A stretch of 64,000 bases of DNA from ZC4RG35 sp964571765 (GTDB taxonomy: Bacteria > Actinomycetota > Acidimicrobiia > Spongiisociales > ZC4RG35): positions 96,111-160,110 of the forward strand of contig CAZNDH010000001.1 of NCBI GenBank assembly GCA_964571765.1. The letters run 5' to 3'. Position numbers and translations under genes: made by a program. Numbering within the stretch: the stretch's first letter is position 1; the number at the start of each line of letters is the position of its first letter. Below are positions 7,831 through 15,539 of this stretch, piece after piece. Under the pieces are notes generated by a model that was not told the origin of the DNA, ran no database searches, and saw nothing but the letters and a program-made list of their open reading frames with translations.

Positions 7831-8849
7831 TCGGCGATCAGGGCCTGGTATACCCCGGCGTAGTCGGCGGCCATCCGCATCGCCGAAAACCGCTCCTCGG
7901 CCACCGCACGGCAACGGCGGCGAGCGAGCGAGGCCAGGCGCCCCACGGCCCCCACCGCCCCATCGACATCGTCGGCGAGGTAGCCGATGACCCCGTCGTC
8001 GATCAACTCGGGCATCGCCCCTCGTCTCCAGGCGATGACCGGGGTCCCGCAGGCGAGGCTCTCCGCCACCACCAGGCCGAACGGCTCGTCCCACCGCAGC
8101 GGCATCAACAGACCAACGGCGTCGCCCAACAGGTCGGCGACCTCTTCTCGATCGAGTGCTCCCAGGTACTCGACGTCGCCACCGGAGGGAAGCCCGTCGA
8201 AGTAATCCCGGTGTTTGGGCTCGACTATCCCCGCCATGCGCAAGGGCATCCCCGATTGTCTGGCGACTTCCACGGCCAGGTCAGGACCCTTCTCCGGCGC
8301 CATCCTGCCGACGAAGGCCAGATATCCCCCGGTTCCCGCGCCCATCGGAAAGTCCTCCAGGTCGATCCCGTTGGGCACGGTGGCCACATATCGGAGCTCG
8401 GGGAGAAACTTCCGCTCAGCTTCGCTGAGCGACACGAAGGGGTCCGTGCGGTACTTGAGGAGCAGCGGATGATGGGCCGAGTTCCAGGCAGCGCCGTGAA
8501 GCGTGGTGAGCAGGGGGAGCCCCAGCATGCGGGTAAAGACCAAGGCGTGCACATGGAGATGGGAATGGACCAGGTCGAGCCCGACCTCACGGGCGGTCTC
8601 CATCGCCGTTGAGATGTGCATCTCTTCGATGAGCCGGGCATCGGCCCCCGGCATCTCCACCAGGGATGCGGGCACTGTCTCGACCAGCCGAGCCTTGGAC
8701 CGCGAACCCGAAGCGGCGAAAAGGGTCACCTTCAAGCCCAGGGCGACCAGGGACTCGGTGAGATCATGGGTCACCCGCTCCCAGGGCCCGTACCCGGCGG
8801 GGCCGTATGGGTGGGTGATCGGGGCGACCATCCCCACCCTCAGGGTCAT
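7827..8849 (-). CDS. GT4 family glycosyltransferase
   Basis: The start MTLRVGMVAPITHPYGPAG at 8849 overlaps the stop of the upstream gene (ATGA), so the two are translationally coupled. The 340-aa GT-B protein has an N-terminal half ending near PLLTTLHGAAWNSAHHP. Its classic GT4 C-terminal half includes YLAFVGRMAPEKGPDLAVEV near 170 and the E-x7-E donor site in PLRWDEPFGLVVAESLACGT near 265. Donor and acceptor are unknown. It belongs with the barrel-like protein at 8846-9847 and, by convergence, the GH130 gene. Confidence 0.88.
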   Translation of the reverse strand: MTLRVGMVAPITHPYGPAGYGPWERVTHDLTESLVALGLKVTLFAASGSRSKARLVETVPASLVEMPGADARLIEEMHISTAMETAREVGLDLVHSHLHVHALVFTRMLGLPLLTTLHGAAWNSAHHPLLLKYRTDPFVSLSEAERKFLPELRYVATVPNGIDLEDFPMGAGTGGYLAFVGRMAPEKGPDLAVEVARQSGMPLRMAGIVEPKHRDYFDGLPSGGDVEYLGALDREEVADLLGDAVGLLMPLRWDEPFGLVVAESLACGTPVIAWRRGAMPELIDDGVIGYLADDVDGAVGAVGRLASLARRRCRAVAEERFSAMRMAADYAGVYQALIAD

Positions 8850-9847
8850 TGCACAATCTCGACCTGGGCGCCCCACCAGGAGACCAGGGCTCCCTGGGCG
8901 GCCAGGGTCGACTCCGCCCCCCGGTTGAGGTTCACCCCCTCGGGCTGCAGGCCGTCGAAGCCGGCACCGGTCTCGGGGTCGAGCAAGGGCACCCCGACGT
9001 CGTTCTCACCAAGGAACCAGCGCACCGCGGCCTCCAGTCTGTATCGCCAGCGGGAGTCACCGTCGGCCATGGACGCGCTGAGGCAGGCATCGGCCATCGC
9101 CCAGGCCTCGATCGGCTGCTGATCGAAGGCGGGCGAGCCGTCGTCGGGACCCCGCCCGGCTACCGGGGTGAAGCTGAACCCACGAGACCCGCTCTCCACT
9201 GCCACCAGCCAGTCGAGGAGCTCCAAGCCGTCGGCCACCATCTCCAGGTCGCCCTGGGCCTCCCCCAGTTCGATCAGTGCCTGGGGAAGCCGTGCGTTGT
9301 CGTAGGTGAGGCGTGGCTCGGGCCACATCCATCCTCCGGGAGCCGGCCGGGCCAGACGGGGGCCGACCCGGGACAGGAATCCGTCCAACTCGTCGACCAA
9401 CAGGCCGTGCCTGAAAACGGTGACCCCCCCGAGCACTGCGTAGGCATTGGCCCTCGAGTAGCAGGTGTCGAGGTTGAGACCGGCGAGGAAGGCGGCAGTC
9501 GCATCGGCGTCGGCCCACCCTCGGGCCAGTACCCTGCCCAAGCCCCAGAGGGCGCGCCCGTGGGCGTCATCCGAGCCCCGCAGGTCGATCCACTCTCCTC
9601 CGTCGCTCAAGCGGTTGTGCCACCCCACCGGGACCCGGCCCCGGACGACGAAGTCGAGATAGGGCTCCAGGGGAGGTACACCTTCATCAGGCATGCCGCC
9701 CAGCACCACCAAGGCTCGGGCGTTGTCGTCTGTGGTGTAACCGTGGCCAGGCCGGGGAGTGTCGTAGAGCGCATGCTCCCACAGACCATAGGGGCCGGTG
9801 AGGGCCCGGAGATGCTCGAGCCGCGGGGTTGGTATCTGGGTATCCAT
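8846..9847 (-). CDS. Barrel-like protein of a glycosyltransferase locus (first copy)
   Basis: Start ATG 9847 is chosen because GAGG precedes it and the sequence MDTQIPTPRLEHLRAL matches the paralogue at 58030. The 333-aa protein looks like an alpha/alpha-barrel, with repeated Trp/Gly-rich helical turns. Conserved blocks are GLWEHALYDTPRPGHGYTTD, RLTYDNARLPQALIELG, FDQQPIEAWAMADAC and GVNLNRGAESTLA. These are shared almost word for word with 58030-59082. Acidic and aromatic blocks of this kind suggest a carbohydrate-binding or -cleaving cleft, but I cannot assign a reaction. In both loci it is coupled to a GT-B glycosyltransferase, so it probably modifies or trims the same glycan. Confidence 0.75.
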   Translation of the reverse strand: MDTQIPTPRLEHLRALTGPYGLWEHALYDTPRPGHGYTTDDNARALVVLGGMPDEGVPPLEPYLDFVVRGRVPVGWHNRLSDGGEWIDLRGSDDAHGRALWGLGRVLARGWADADATAAFLAGLNLDTCYSRANAYAVLGGVTVFRHGLLVDELDGFLSRVGPRLARPAPGGWMWPEPRLTYDNARLPQALIELGEAQGDLEMVADGLELLDWLVAVESGSRGFSFTPVAGRGPDDGSPAFDQQPIEAWAMADACLSASMADGDSRWRYRLEAAVRWFLGENDVGVPLLDPETGAGFDGLQPEGVNLNRGAESTLAAQGALVSWWGAQVEIVQ

Positions 9848-10002
9848 CGAAAGCCTCGGGACATTCGCCCATACCTCGCCGACGCCGATTAAACCATCCC
9901 CGACCTGACTGGTCTTGGTGACGGCTCCGAACCCGGGTCGTCGGGTGTACGCGAGCGGGCAGCGGGTCGAGGTGGGTTCACCAGGCATGCCTCTCGGGAC
10001 GG

Positions 10003-10037
10003 GAAGGGGCCGGCCCGGGCGGGAAGCCGACCCCTTC
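10003..10037 (-). terminator. Hairpin, possible terminator
   Basis: GAAGGGGCCGGC (10003-10014) and GCCGACCCCTTC (10026-10037) pair over 12 bp; the one mismatch becomes a G-U pair only in the leftward transcript. It lies 24 nt after the stop of the membrane gene at 10061 and before the glycan operon. No strong U-tract follows. Confidence 0.45.
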
Positions 10038-10060
10038 GCGTGGTGGAAAGCAGGTCAGAC

Positions 10061-10639
10061 CTACCCACCGACCACAGGTCTCTCAGCGAGGGCCGCGTTG
10101 ACCCTCTGGTTGTATCGGTCGCCCACCATCCCGCCGAGAGCCGCCCCGACAAACAAGGCGATGATTCCAACCAAGCCGGCGATCACCACCGTGGTGGTGA
10201 TGTCCTCCGCGTCGAACTGTGCGAACCAGTCGGGCAGGCCCGCCCTCTGGAACGCGTTGTACTCGGCGCCGACGAAGGCTCCCAGCGCGGCGAACACCGC
10301 TACCAGCAACAGAAGCCAGAGTGCGGCCGCGGTGGCGTTGATCACCCCGTCGAAACGGGCCATGCGTGCTGCCACCCAACCTCCAACGAACGCCGAGGCC
10401 AGGACCACCAGGCTGGCGACGACCATCCCGGTCACCCCGATCTCCTGGAGGTTGCCTTCGAGGTCGATGGCATTCAGCTGATAGTCGAGGGCTCCGGCGC
10501 CGGCAGCGATCAGCGAGGCCAGGAACACCATGGTCCCCAGGATTGCCATGACACCCCCAGCGGCAGCCGGAGTGTCGACTCCTCCGAACCGTTCCCGGAC
10601 GGAAGTCGAACGAACTCGATTCGTAGTTCTTGTCGTCAT
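10061..10639 (-). CDS. Four-helix membrane protein, unknown function
   Basis: Start ATG 10639 (GGAGAGAG upstream) is preferred over ATG 10651. The 192-aa protein has a polar N-terminus of about 30 residues and four hydrophobic helices at about residues 33-52, 74-95, 106-127 and 150-180. Glycine-rich packing motifs occur (AFVGGWVAARMARFDGVINA and FVGAALGGMVGDRYN). It resembles small actinobacterial stress-associated membrane proteins, but I do not recognise a named family. It is 12 nt downstream of the 19-aa peptide gene and probably shares its sigma-B-type promoter at 10745-10770. Confidence 0.7.
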   Translation of the reverse strand: MTTRTTNRVRSTSVRERFGGVDTPAAAGGVMAILGTMVFLASLIAAGAGALDYQLNAIDLEGNLQEIGVTGMVVASLVVLASAFVGGWVAARMARFDGVINATAAALWLLLLVAVFAALGAFVGAEYNAFQRAGLPDWFAQFDAEDITTTVVIAGLVGIIALFVGAALGGMVGDRYNQRVNAALAERPVVGG

Positions 10640-10651
10640 CTCTCTCTCCAT

Positions 10652-10711
10652 TCAGGTCAGCAAGAGGATGATCAGGATGATCACGATCAAGGTCCCGATC
10701 CCGATGTACAT
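10652..10711 (-). CDS. 19-aa hydrophobic membrane peptide
   Basis: The gene encodes MYIGIGTLIVIILIILLLT and nothing else: one membrane helix of Ile/Leu/Val. The call rests on three signals: a perfect AAAGGAG Shine-Dalgarno site (10718-10724) 6 nt before ATG 10711, a sigma-B-type promoter giving a leader of about 27 nt, and immediate linkage to the membrane protein gene at 10639. Tiny single-helix proteins often modulate membrane complexes or act in envelope stress; the role here is unknown. Confidence 0.6.
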   Translation of the reverse strand: MYIGIGTLIVIILIILLLT

Positions 10712-10744
10712 AGCCTGCTCCTTTACGTTGCCGTTGATCGATGA

Positions 10745-10770
10745 GTACCCGCCGCTCGCCGTGCATAAAC
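10745..10770 (-). promoter_or_regulatory. Sigma-B/F-type promoter for the 19-aa peptide operon
   Basis: Reading leftwards, GTTTAT (10770-10765), a 14-bp spacer and GGGTAC (10750-10745) match GTTT-N16-GGGTA exactly in the core bases. Transcription would start about 27 nt before ATG 10711. It is divergent from the promoter at 10793-10818. Confidence 0.7.
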
Positions 10771-10792
10771 CCAACACGATGCGGATGCTGGG

Positions 10793-10818
10793 GTTTTGGA
10801 TGAACCGCCACTGGGTAT
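10793..10818 (+). promoter_or_regulatory. Sigma-B/F-type promoter for the YflT-like stress gene
   Basis: GTTTTG (10793-10798), 14 bp, GGGTAT (10813-10818): a full match to the general-stress sigma consensus including spacing. The start codon at 10849 follows about 24 nt after the expected start site, behind AAAGGAGG. Confidence 0.75.
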
Positions 10819-10848
10819 CCGCTCGTCGTCTAGCCAAAGGAGGGCAAG

Positions 10849-11403
10849 ATGACTGAAGTAGTGGCGCTGTTCGCCACCCGTGGTGACGCACACAGGGCCA
10901 TCGACACGCTGGAGGGGATGGGCTATGACGCATCGGCCGTGGGCTATCTCGACGGATATCACGACGAGGGGCCCATTGACCGTGACGTCGATAGCGATAC
11001 CTCCGGCGATACCGCCGAAGAAGCCGCCAAGGGAGCGGCCGGAGGAGCAGTCGGAGGGGCCGCTGTCGGTGCCGGCGCCGGCCTCCTCGCCGCAGCGGGC
11101 ATGGCCGTCGTGCCCGGCATCGGCCCGTTCCTGGCCGCCGGGACGATCTTGGGCACCCTGGGAGCAGCTGCGGCCGGAGCGGCCGGCGGAGCGGTCCTCG
11201 GCGGGGCGGTCGGCGCCATATTCGGCTCGACCGACGACGATGCCGACGAGTACTCGGCCTACTACCGAGAAGGCGTCGAAGAAGGTGGCTCCCTGGTGAC
11301 GGTTCGGGCCGACAGCTACGCGGTTGCCGACATCACCACCATCCTCCGCGACCACGGGGCCAAGCGGGTCGAGGCCCATACCGAGGACGGCTGGGTCCGC
11401 TGA
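10849..11403 (+). CDS. General stress protein, YflT-like domain with glycine-zipper membrane segment
   Basis: The 184-aa protein begins with a short ferredoxin-like alpha/beta module (MTEVVALFATRGDAHRAIDTL), which matches the YflT/general stress protein 17M type. A central segment of about 80 residues (about 58-130) is almost only Gly, Ala and Val in glycine-zipper spacing, likely membrane-inserted. It closes with a second small alpha/beta piece (SLVTVRADSYAVADITTIL). Comparable proteins are induced by general stress. A textbook sigma-B-type promoter and AAAGGAGG site precede it and a hairpin terminator follows, so it is a single-gene transcript. Confidence 0.8.
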   Translation: MTEVVALFATRGDAHRAIDTLEGMGYDASAVGYLDGYHDEGPIDRDVDSDTSGDTAEEAAKGAAGGAVGGAAVGAGAGLLAAAGMAVVPGIGPFLAAGTILGTLGAAAAGAAGGAVLGGAVGAIFGSTDDDADEYSAYYREGVEEGGSLVTVRADSYAVADITTILRDHGAKRVEAHTEDGWVR

Positions 11404-11426
11404 GCCAGACAAGTCAATCACCGGTG

Positions 11427-11452
11427 AAGGGGCGCCCACGTGGGCGCCCTTT
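11427..11452 (+). terminator. Strong hairpin terminator
   Basis: AAGGGGCGCCCA (11427-11438) pairs with TGGGCGCCCTTT (11441-11452) across a tiny loop, with one G-U pair. It lies 24 nt after the stress gene's stop and ends in TTT. Confidence 0.65.
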
Positions 11453-11740
11453 CCCGATTGCCCGGGGATCAGCCTTTCCTCGAGCCAGACATCCGACGAG
11501 CCGTATTCCTCCCTGACGACCCTTCATCCCGGCCTTGATCCTGTGACGAGATCCAAGCGGCCGAGCCGGAGAATTTGCTCGGTTCGGTAGAGCCTGAGGG
11601 TCCGCCGCTGTCCGGCGAACTTGCAGCGCCGGGCGCTGGGACCGCAATCGCGACGATGAGGCGAACCAAGAGACCGCGGGCGGGAAGGAACAGACTTTCT
11701 CCCCTTGGCATCCGGGGCCGACTGCGGCATTGTTATCCCC
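11453..11740. other. Intergenic stretch with no supported gene
   Basis: These 288 bases separate the terminator from the helical protein at 11741. Short frames exist on both strands but none has a Shine-Dalgarno site, a protein-like composition or a plausible family. No promoter of the sigma-B type is visible. It presumably holds the promoter of the downstream gene. Confidence 0.5.
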
Positions 11741-12202
11741 ATGAACTCCGAGTACAACGAGGCGCTCCCCGAAGGGGGGCTTGTTCGGGCACGGACCCGA
11801 CGTAGGGACCTGCACCAAGCCATGGAGGCCCTGGAGTTCGCCGTGGCCGGGCCTGCCGGCGAGCCAGACACCTGGCTGGCATCGGTTCGGACCGCACTCT
11901 CTGGTCTCCGCGACGCGCTCCAAGCTCATGTCGACGAGGTCGAGTCGCCCCACGGGCTCCTCGCCGAGATCGTCGACCAGGAGCCCAGGTTGACGGCCGC
12001 CGCCGACCAGCTGCGAGCCGACCACCCCGATCTCCTACTGGCCACCGAGCGAGCTATGGAGGCGGCGGCCGAGCATGACCCCGCCCCCAGTCGGGTGAGA
12101 CGGCGGGTGGTCTCCCTCCTGGGCCGTCTCACCATGCACCGCCAGGCGGGGTCGGACCTGGTCTACGAGGCCTACAGCGTCGATATCGGTGGGACCGGTT
12201 GA
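11741..12202 (+). CDS. Helical protein, possibly hemerythrin-like
   Basis: The 153-aa product appears to be a four-helix bundle. Histidines are spaced along helices in a way reminiscent of HHE/hemerythrin domains (DLHQAMEALEF, QAHVDEVESPHGLL, LRADHPDLLLATERAME, RLTMHRQAGSDLVYEAY). Not every canonical iron ligand can be placed, so metal binding is uncertain. ATG 11741 is used; an upstream in-frame TTG at 11705 would add 12 residues. It is convergent with the P-type ATPase. Confidence 0.65.
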   Translation: MNSEYNEALPEGGLVRARTRRRDLHQAMEALEFAVAGPAGEPDTWLASVRTALSGLRDALQAHVDEVESPHGLLAEIVDQEPRLTAAADQLRADHPDLLLATERAMEAAAEHDPAPSRVRRRVVSLLGRLTMHRQAGSDLVYEAYSVDIGGTG

Positions 12203-12217
12203 GAGCCCCGCGAGCCA

Positions 12218-14872
12218 TCACCCCTGAGCGGCGAGGCGCCGCCTCCACCACTTGTCGACCTCCACCGCGACCAGCACGGTGAGGCCGATGAGCAGCATGG
12301 GGACCCATGCCCCGACCGGGATCGGCTCGACCCTCAGTATGAACTGGGTGAAGGGCAGATGGAGTGCGGTCACGTGCAATGCCAGCGACCCGAGGACGGC
12401 AAGCAGGAGGAATCGATTGGACAGCGGCGAGATGCGCAGCGCCGATGTCCGCTCCGACCGGGCGTTGCCCGCATGGATCGCCTGGAAGATGACCATGGTG
12501 GTCAGGGCGACCGTCTGGGCCTGAGCCAGTGACGTCGTGGTATCCAGGGTCCAGCGGAACATCACCAGGGTGCCGATGGCCATCACCACTCCGCTGAGGA
12601 CGGTGCGTTGCCATAACAACCTGGAGACGATCCCCTCCCTGCGGGGCCGGGGCGGCCGGTCTACGACCCCTGGCTCCTCGGGCTCAAAGGCGAGGGCGAC
12701 ATCCTGCACCCCGTTGGTGACCAGGTTGAGCCACAGGATCTGTGCCGGGATCATCGGCAGCGGCCAGCCAGCGGCCACAGCAGCCAGGATGGCAAGGATC
12801 TCGGCGGCCCCGCTCGAGATCAAGAAGAAGGTCACCTTGCGAAGGTTGTCGAAGGTCACTCGCCCCTGTCGGATCGCTTCGACGATGCTCACGAAGTTGT
12901 CGTCGGCGAGAACCATGTCTGAGGCCTCCCGGGCGACATCCGTACCCGACTGACCCATCGAGACGCCGACATCGGCAACCCTGAGGGCCAGGGCGTCGTT
13001 GACCCCGTCTCCGGTGACCGCCACCACTTCCTCATTGGCCTGGAGGGCCCGCACCACACGCAGCTTGTGCTCCGGTGATACCCGGGCGAATACCGAAACC
13101 GCGCCGACCAGGTCCTGGAGCTCGACGTCGTCGAGGCTCTCCATGTCCTTGCCGGTGATCACCCGGTCGTCGTCTCCGGAGATACCGAGATCAGCGGCGA
13201 TGGAGCGGGCGGTATCGGCATGGTCTCCGGTGATCATCAGGACCCGTACCCCGCTGCGCTTGCAGGCCTCGATCGCCTCCTCGACTCCCTCCCGCGGAGG
13301 ATCCATCATCCCCTGGAGGCCGAGGAACAACAGGTCACCCGGCCCTCCGTCCTCATCGTCGGGCCGAGATGGGCCGGCTCGGTAGGCCATGGCGAGCACC
13401 CGGAGCCCACGGGCGGCCATCTCCCCCACTTCCGACTCGATGGCGGCCACATCGAGGGGTCCCTCCTCCCCATCGGTGGCCACAGCCGCACACATGCCGA
13501 GGACACGTTCCGGGGCACCTTTGACAAACCACGCCTCCATCTCGGCACCCTTGCGGTGGCTGGCGGCAAAACGCTGCTCCGGCTCGAAGGGAATCTCCTC
13601 ACCGGAGACCCAGGCCTCCTTCGCCTCACCCGGGTCGAGGCCGCGTCGCCTCGCCTCCTCGAGCAGGGCGATCTCGGTCGGATCCCCGGTCGCCTCCCCG
13701 CCGTCGCCCTCGGCATCGCCAAGGGAGGCCTCGTTGGCAAGCACACCGGCAAGGAGGGTGAGACGCAGTGGGTCGTCGGCAGACGAACCCGAGTGGTCGC
13801 CCGGGTGGCCCGACGGGACCCACACCTCTTGGACCGTCATCCGGTTGGCGGTCAGGGTCCCCGTCTTGTCAGACCCGATGGAGGTGATGCTCCCCAATGT
13901 CTCCACCGCGGGGAGCCGGCGGATGATCGCCTTGCGTCGCGCCATCCTCTGGACACCTACTGCCAGGGTGATGGTGAACACCACCGGGAGCCCTTCGGGT
14001 ATCGCCGACACTGCCAGGGCGACCGCCACCAGGAACATGTCGGACAGCTCGCCACCCGCCAGGACACCCAGTGGTATCGAGACCAGGGCAGCCAAGGCAA
14101 CCACCAACCCGACCACCTTGGCGAACCTGGCCATCCTCTGCTGGAGCGGGGTGGCCGGCTCCTCTTCCTCGCCCATCTGAGCGGCGATCCGCCCCAGCTG
14201 GGTGTCACCTCCGGTGCCGACCACATAGCCGCGCCCTCGACCCGAGGTGACCACGGTTCCCATGAAGGCCATGTTCACTTGGTCCCCGAGCTGGGCCGCG
14301 GTATCCATTGGCTCGTGGTCCTTGGCCACCGGCACCGACTCCCCGGTGAGCAGGGACTCGTCGACGGCGAGGACGGTGGTCGAGAACAACCTGAGGTCTG
14401 CGGGGACCCGTCTTCCCGACTCGAGGAGCACCACGTCGCCGGGAACCAGCCGGGTGCTGTCGATCTCGACCTCGGCGCTGCCCCTCAAGACATGCGCCTG
14501 GGGCGCGACCAGCCCCATCAAGGCCCGCACCGCCTTCTCGGCCTTTCGCTCCTGGAAGAAACCGATTGAAGCGTTCAGGACCAGGACTGCGGCGATGACC
14601 CCGGCGTCGATGTATTCCTCGATCAGGATGGTGACTGCCGTGGCGACCAGGAGGATGTACACCAGAGGGCTCCTGAACTGATGGAGCAAGAGCTCCCAGA
14701 GGCTGGTGCCCTCGGCCTCGGCGATCACGTTGGGCCCGACCTCCTCGATCCGGCGGTCGGCTTCCTGCTGGGTGAGGCCCTGACGGTTGGTGTCCACTCG
14801 CTCCTCCACCTCTTCGACTGGCAGAAGTGGCCAATCAGTCGGAGTGTCCACCGAGGGCTGGTTGTCCTTCAC
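12218..14872 (-). CDS. Cation-translocating P-type ATPase, P2 (Ca-type) class
   Basis: The 884-aa protein has the complete P2-ATPase plan. It shows an N-terminal cation-ATPase domain (about 15-85), the actuator motif LLTGES (near 177), the M4 ion-site motif AIPEGLPVV, the phosphorylation site SDKTGTLT (near 335), a nucleotide-binding domain, and C-terminal M5-M10. It would pump a divalent cation such as Ca2+ or Mn2+ outward across the plasma membrane. One oddity: the hinge motif usually written GDGVNDAPAL reads GDGVNDALAL here, a Pro to Leu change, while the catalytic Asp residues are kept. GTG 14872 is the start. There is no operon partner; its promoter lies in the 283-bp gap upstream. Confidence 0.92.
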   Translation of the reverse strand: MKDNQPSVDTPTDWPLLPVEEVEERVDTNRQGLTQQEADRRIEEVGPNVIAEAEGTSLWELLLHQFRSPLVYILLVATAVTILIEEYIDAGVIAAVLVLNASIGFFQERKAEKAVRALMGLVAPQAHVLRGSAEVEIDSTRLVPGDVVLLESGRRVPADLRLFSTTVLAVDESLLTGESVPVAKDHEPMDTAAQLGDQVNMAFMGTVVTSGRGRGYVVGTGGDTQLGRIAAQMGEEEEPATPLQQRMARFAKVVGLVVALAALVSIPLGVLAGGELSDMFLVAVALAVSAIPEGLPVVFTITLAVGVQRMARRKAIIRRLPAVETLGSITSIGSDKTGTLTANRMTVQEVWVPSGHPGDHSGSSADDPLRLTLLAGVLANEASLGDAEGDGGEATGDPTEIALLEEARRRGLDPGEAKEAWVSGEEIPFEPEQRFAASHRKGAEMEAWFVKGAPERVLGMCAAVATDGEEGPLDVAAIESEVGEMAARGLRVLAMAYRAGPSRPDDEDGGPGDLLFLGLQGMMDPPREGVEEAIEACKRSGVRVLMITGDHADTARSIAADLGISGDDDRVITGKDMESLDDVELQDLVGAVSVFARVSPEHKLRVVRALQANEEVVAVTGDGVNDALALRVADVGVSMGQSGTDVAREASDMVLADDNFVSIVEAIRQGRVTFDNLRKVTFFLISSGAAEILAILAAVAAGWPLPMIPAQILWLNLVTNGVQDVALAFEPEEPGVVDRPPRPRREGIVSRLLWQRTVLSGVVMAIGTLVMFRWTLDTTTSLAQAQTVALTTMVIFQAIHAGNARSERTSALRISPLSNRFLLLAVLGSLALHVTALHLPFTQFILRVEPIPVGAWVPMLLIGLTVLVAVEVDKWWRRRLAAQG

Positions 14873-15155
14873 GGGCCTCCCGTCGTCCTGTCACTGCCCG
14901 GTACCGGCAGGTCCTCAGAGACGGTATAGCGGTGAGCGCGTTGAGGGAGTCGGTGGTGTGAACCCCTCGATGACAGCATGCTCAAGACCATCCCTTCCCT
15001 GGGATGTCAACGCACGACTCACTACGGGTCGAGGGAAGGAGGAGGCGGCCAAGACTCGGACCCGTGCGGAGATTCGGTCAGGAGCCGGGGTCGAAGGTCC
15101 CGGCGAGCGATTGGGCCTCCGGAGCGGCGGACCTGACCGGAGCGGCCGCCGCTTT

Positions 15156-15539
15156 TCAGGGTGGATAGGGCTCGAACCCGTGGGTTTGCTGGGTCCGGCG
15201 CACGAGGGCCACCACCGCCTCGACGTCGTCGATCGACAGGCCCGGCACCGGGGGCATCGGCCCGAAGTCCCAATGGTGCTCGGGGGATCCGCGGGCGACC
15301 GCTGCCTGGAAGGCGCCGTCACCGTGATGGCCGGGCTCGTACACCTGTGAGAGGAGTGAGGGCCCTCGATCGGTTCCCCGCAGGTCGGCCCCGTGGCACT
15401 CGGCGCAGTTGGCTGCGTAGACCAGGGCACCACGCTCCACCAAGTCGTCGGGCGAGAGGGTGGCAACGGGCTGTCCACCTTCCCCACACGAGGAGAGCAC
15501 CAGACCGACTATGACCAGGATGGGGATGATCCGTCTCAC
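15156..15539 (-). CDS. Lipoprotein monohaem cytochrome c
   Basis: GTG 15539 is chosen because it overlaps the upstream ATPase stop (GTGA) and opens a clean lipoprotein signal peptide (IIPILVIVGLVLSSC; lipobox cysteine). The 127-aa product has one haem c site, CAECH, followed by RGTDRGPSL and a distal Met candidate in FGPMPPVPGLS. It would sit on the outer face of the membrane as an electron carrier. Coupling to a Cu-type ATPase suggests a link to copper-dependent respiration or copper redox handling; that is inference from context. Confidence 0.82.
   Translation of the reverse strand: MRRIIPILVIVGLVLSSCGEGGQPVATLSPDDLVERGALVYAANCAECHGADLRGTDRGPSLLSQVYEPGHHGDGAFQAAVARGSPEHHWDFGPMPPVPGLSIDDVEAVVALVRRTQQTHGFEPYPP

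Noticed and set aside
9871..9894. GTTTAA and AGGTAT boxes before the barrel-like gene
   Set aside because: The spacer is 12 bp rather than 14 and the -10 box is imperfect, unlike the five accepted sigma-B-type sites.
13220..14569. 449-aa open frame on the plus strand opposite the P-type ATPase
   Set aside because: It is fully antisense to a complete ATPase, has no family-like sequence and reflects high GC codon bias.
15123..15153. Hairpin AGCGGCGG/CCGCCGCT followed by TTTT on the plus strand
   Set aside because: It points in the direction with no upstream gene; on the minus strand it lacks a U-tract.
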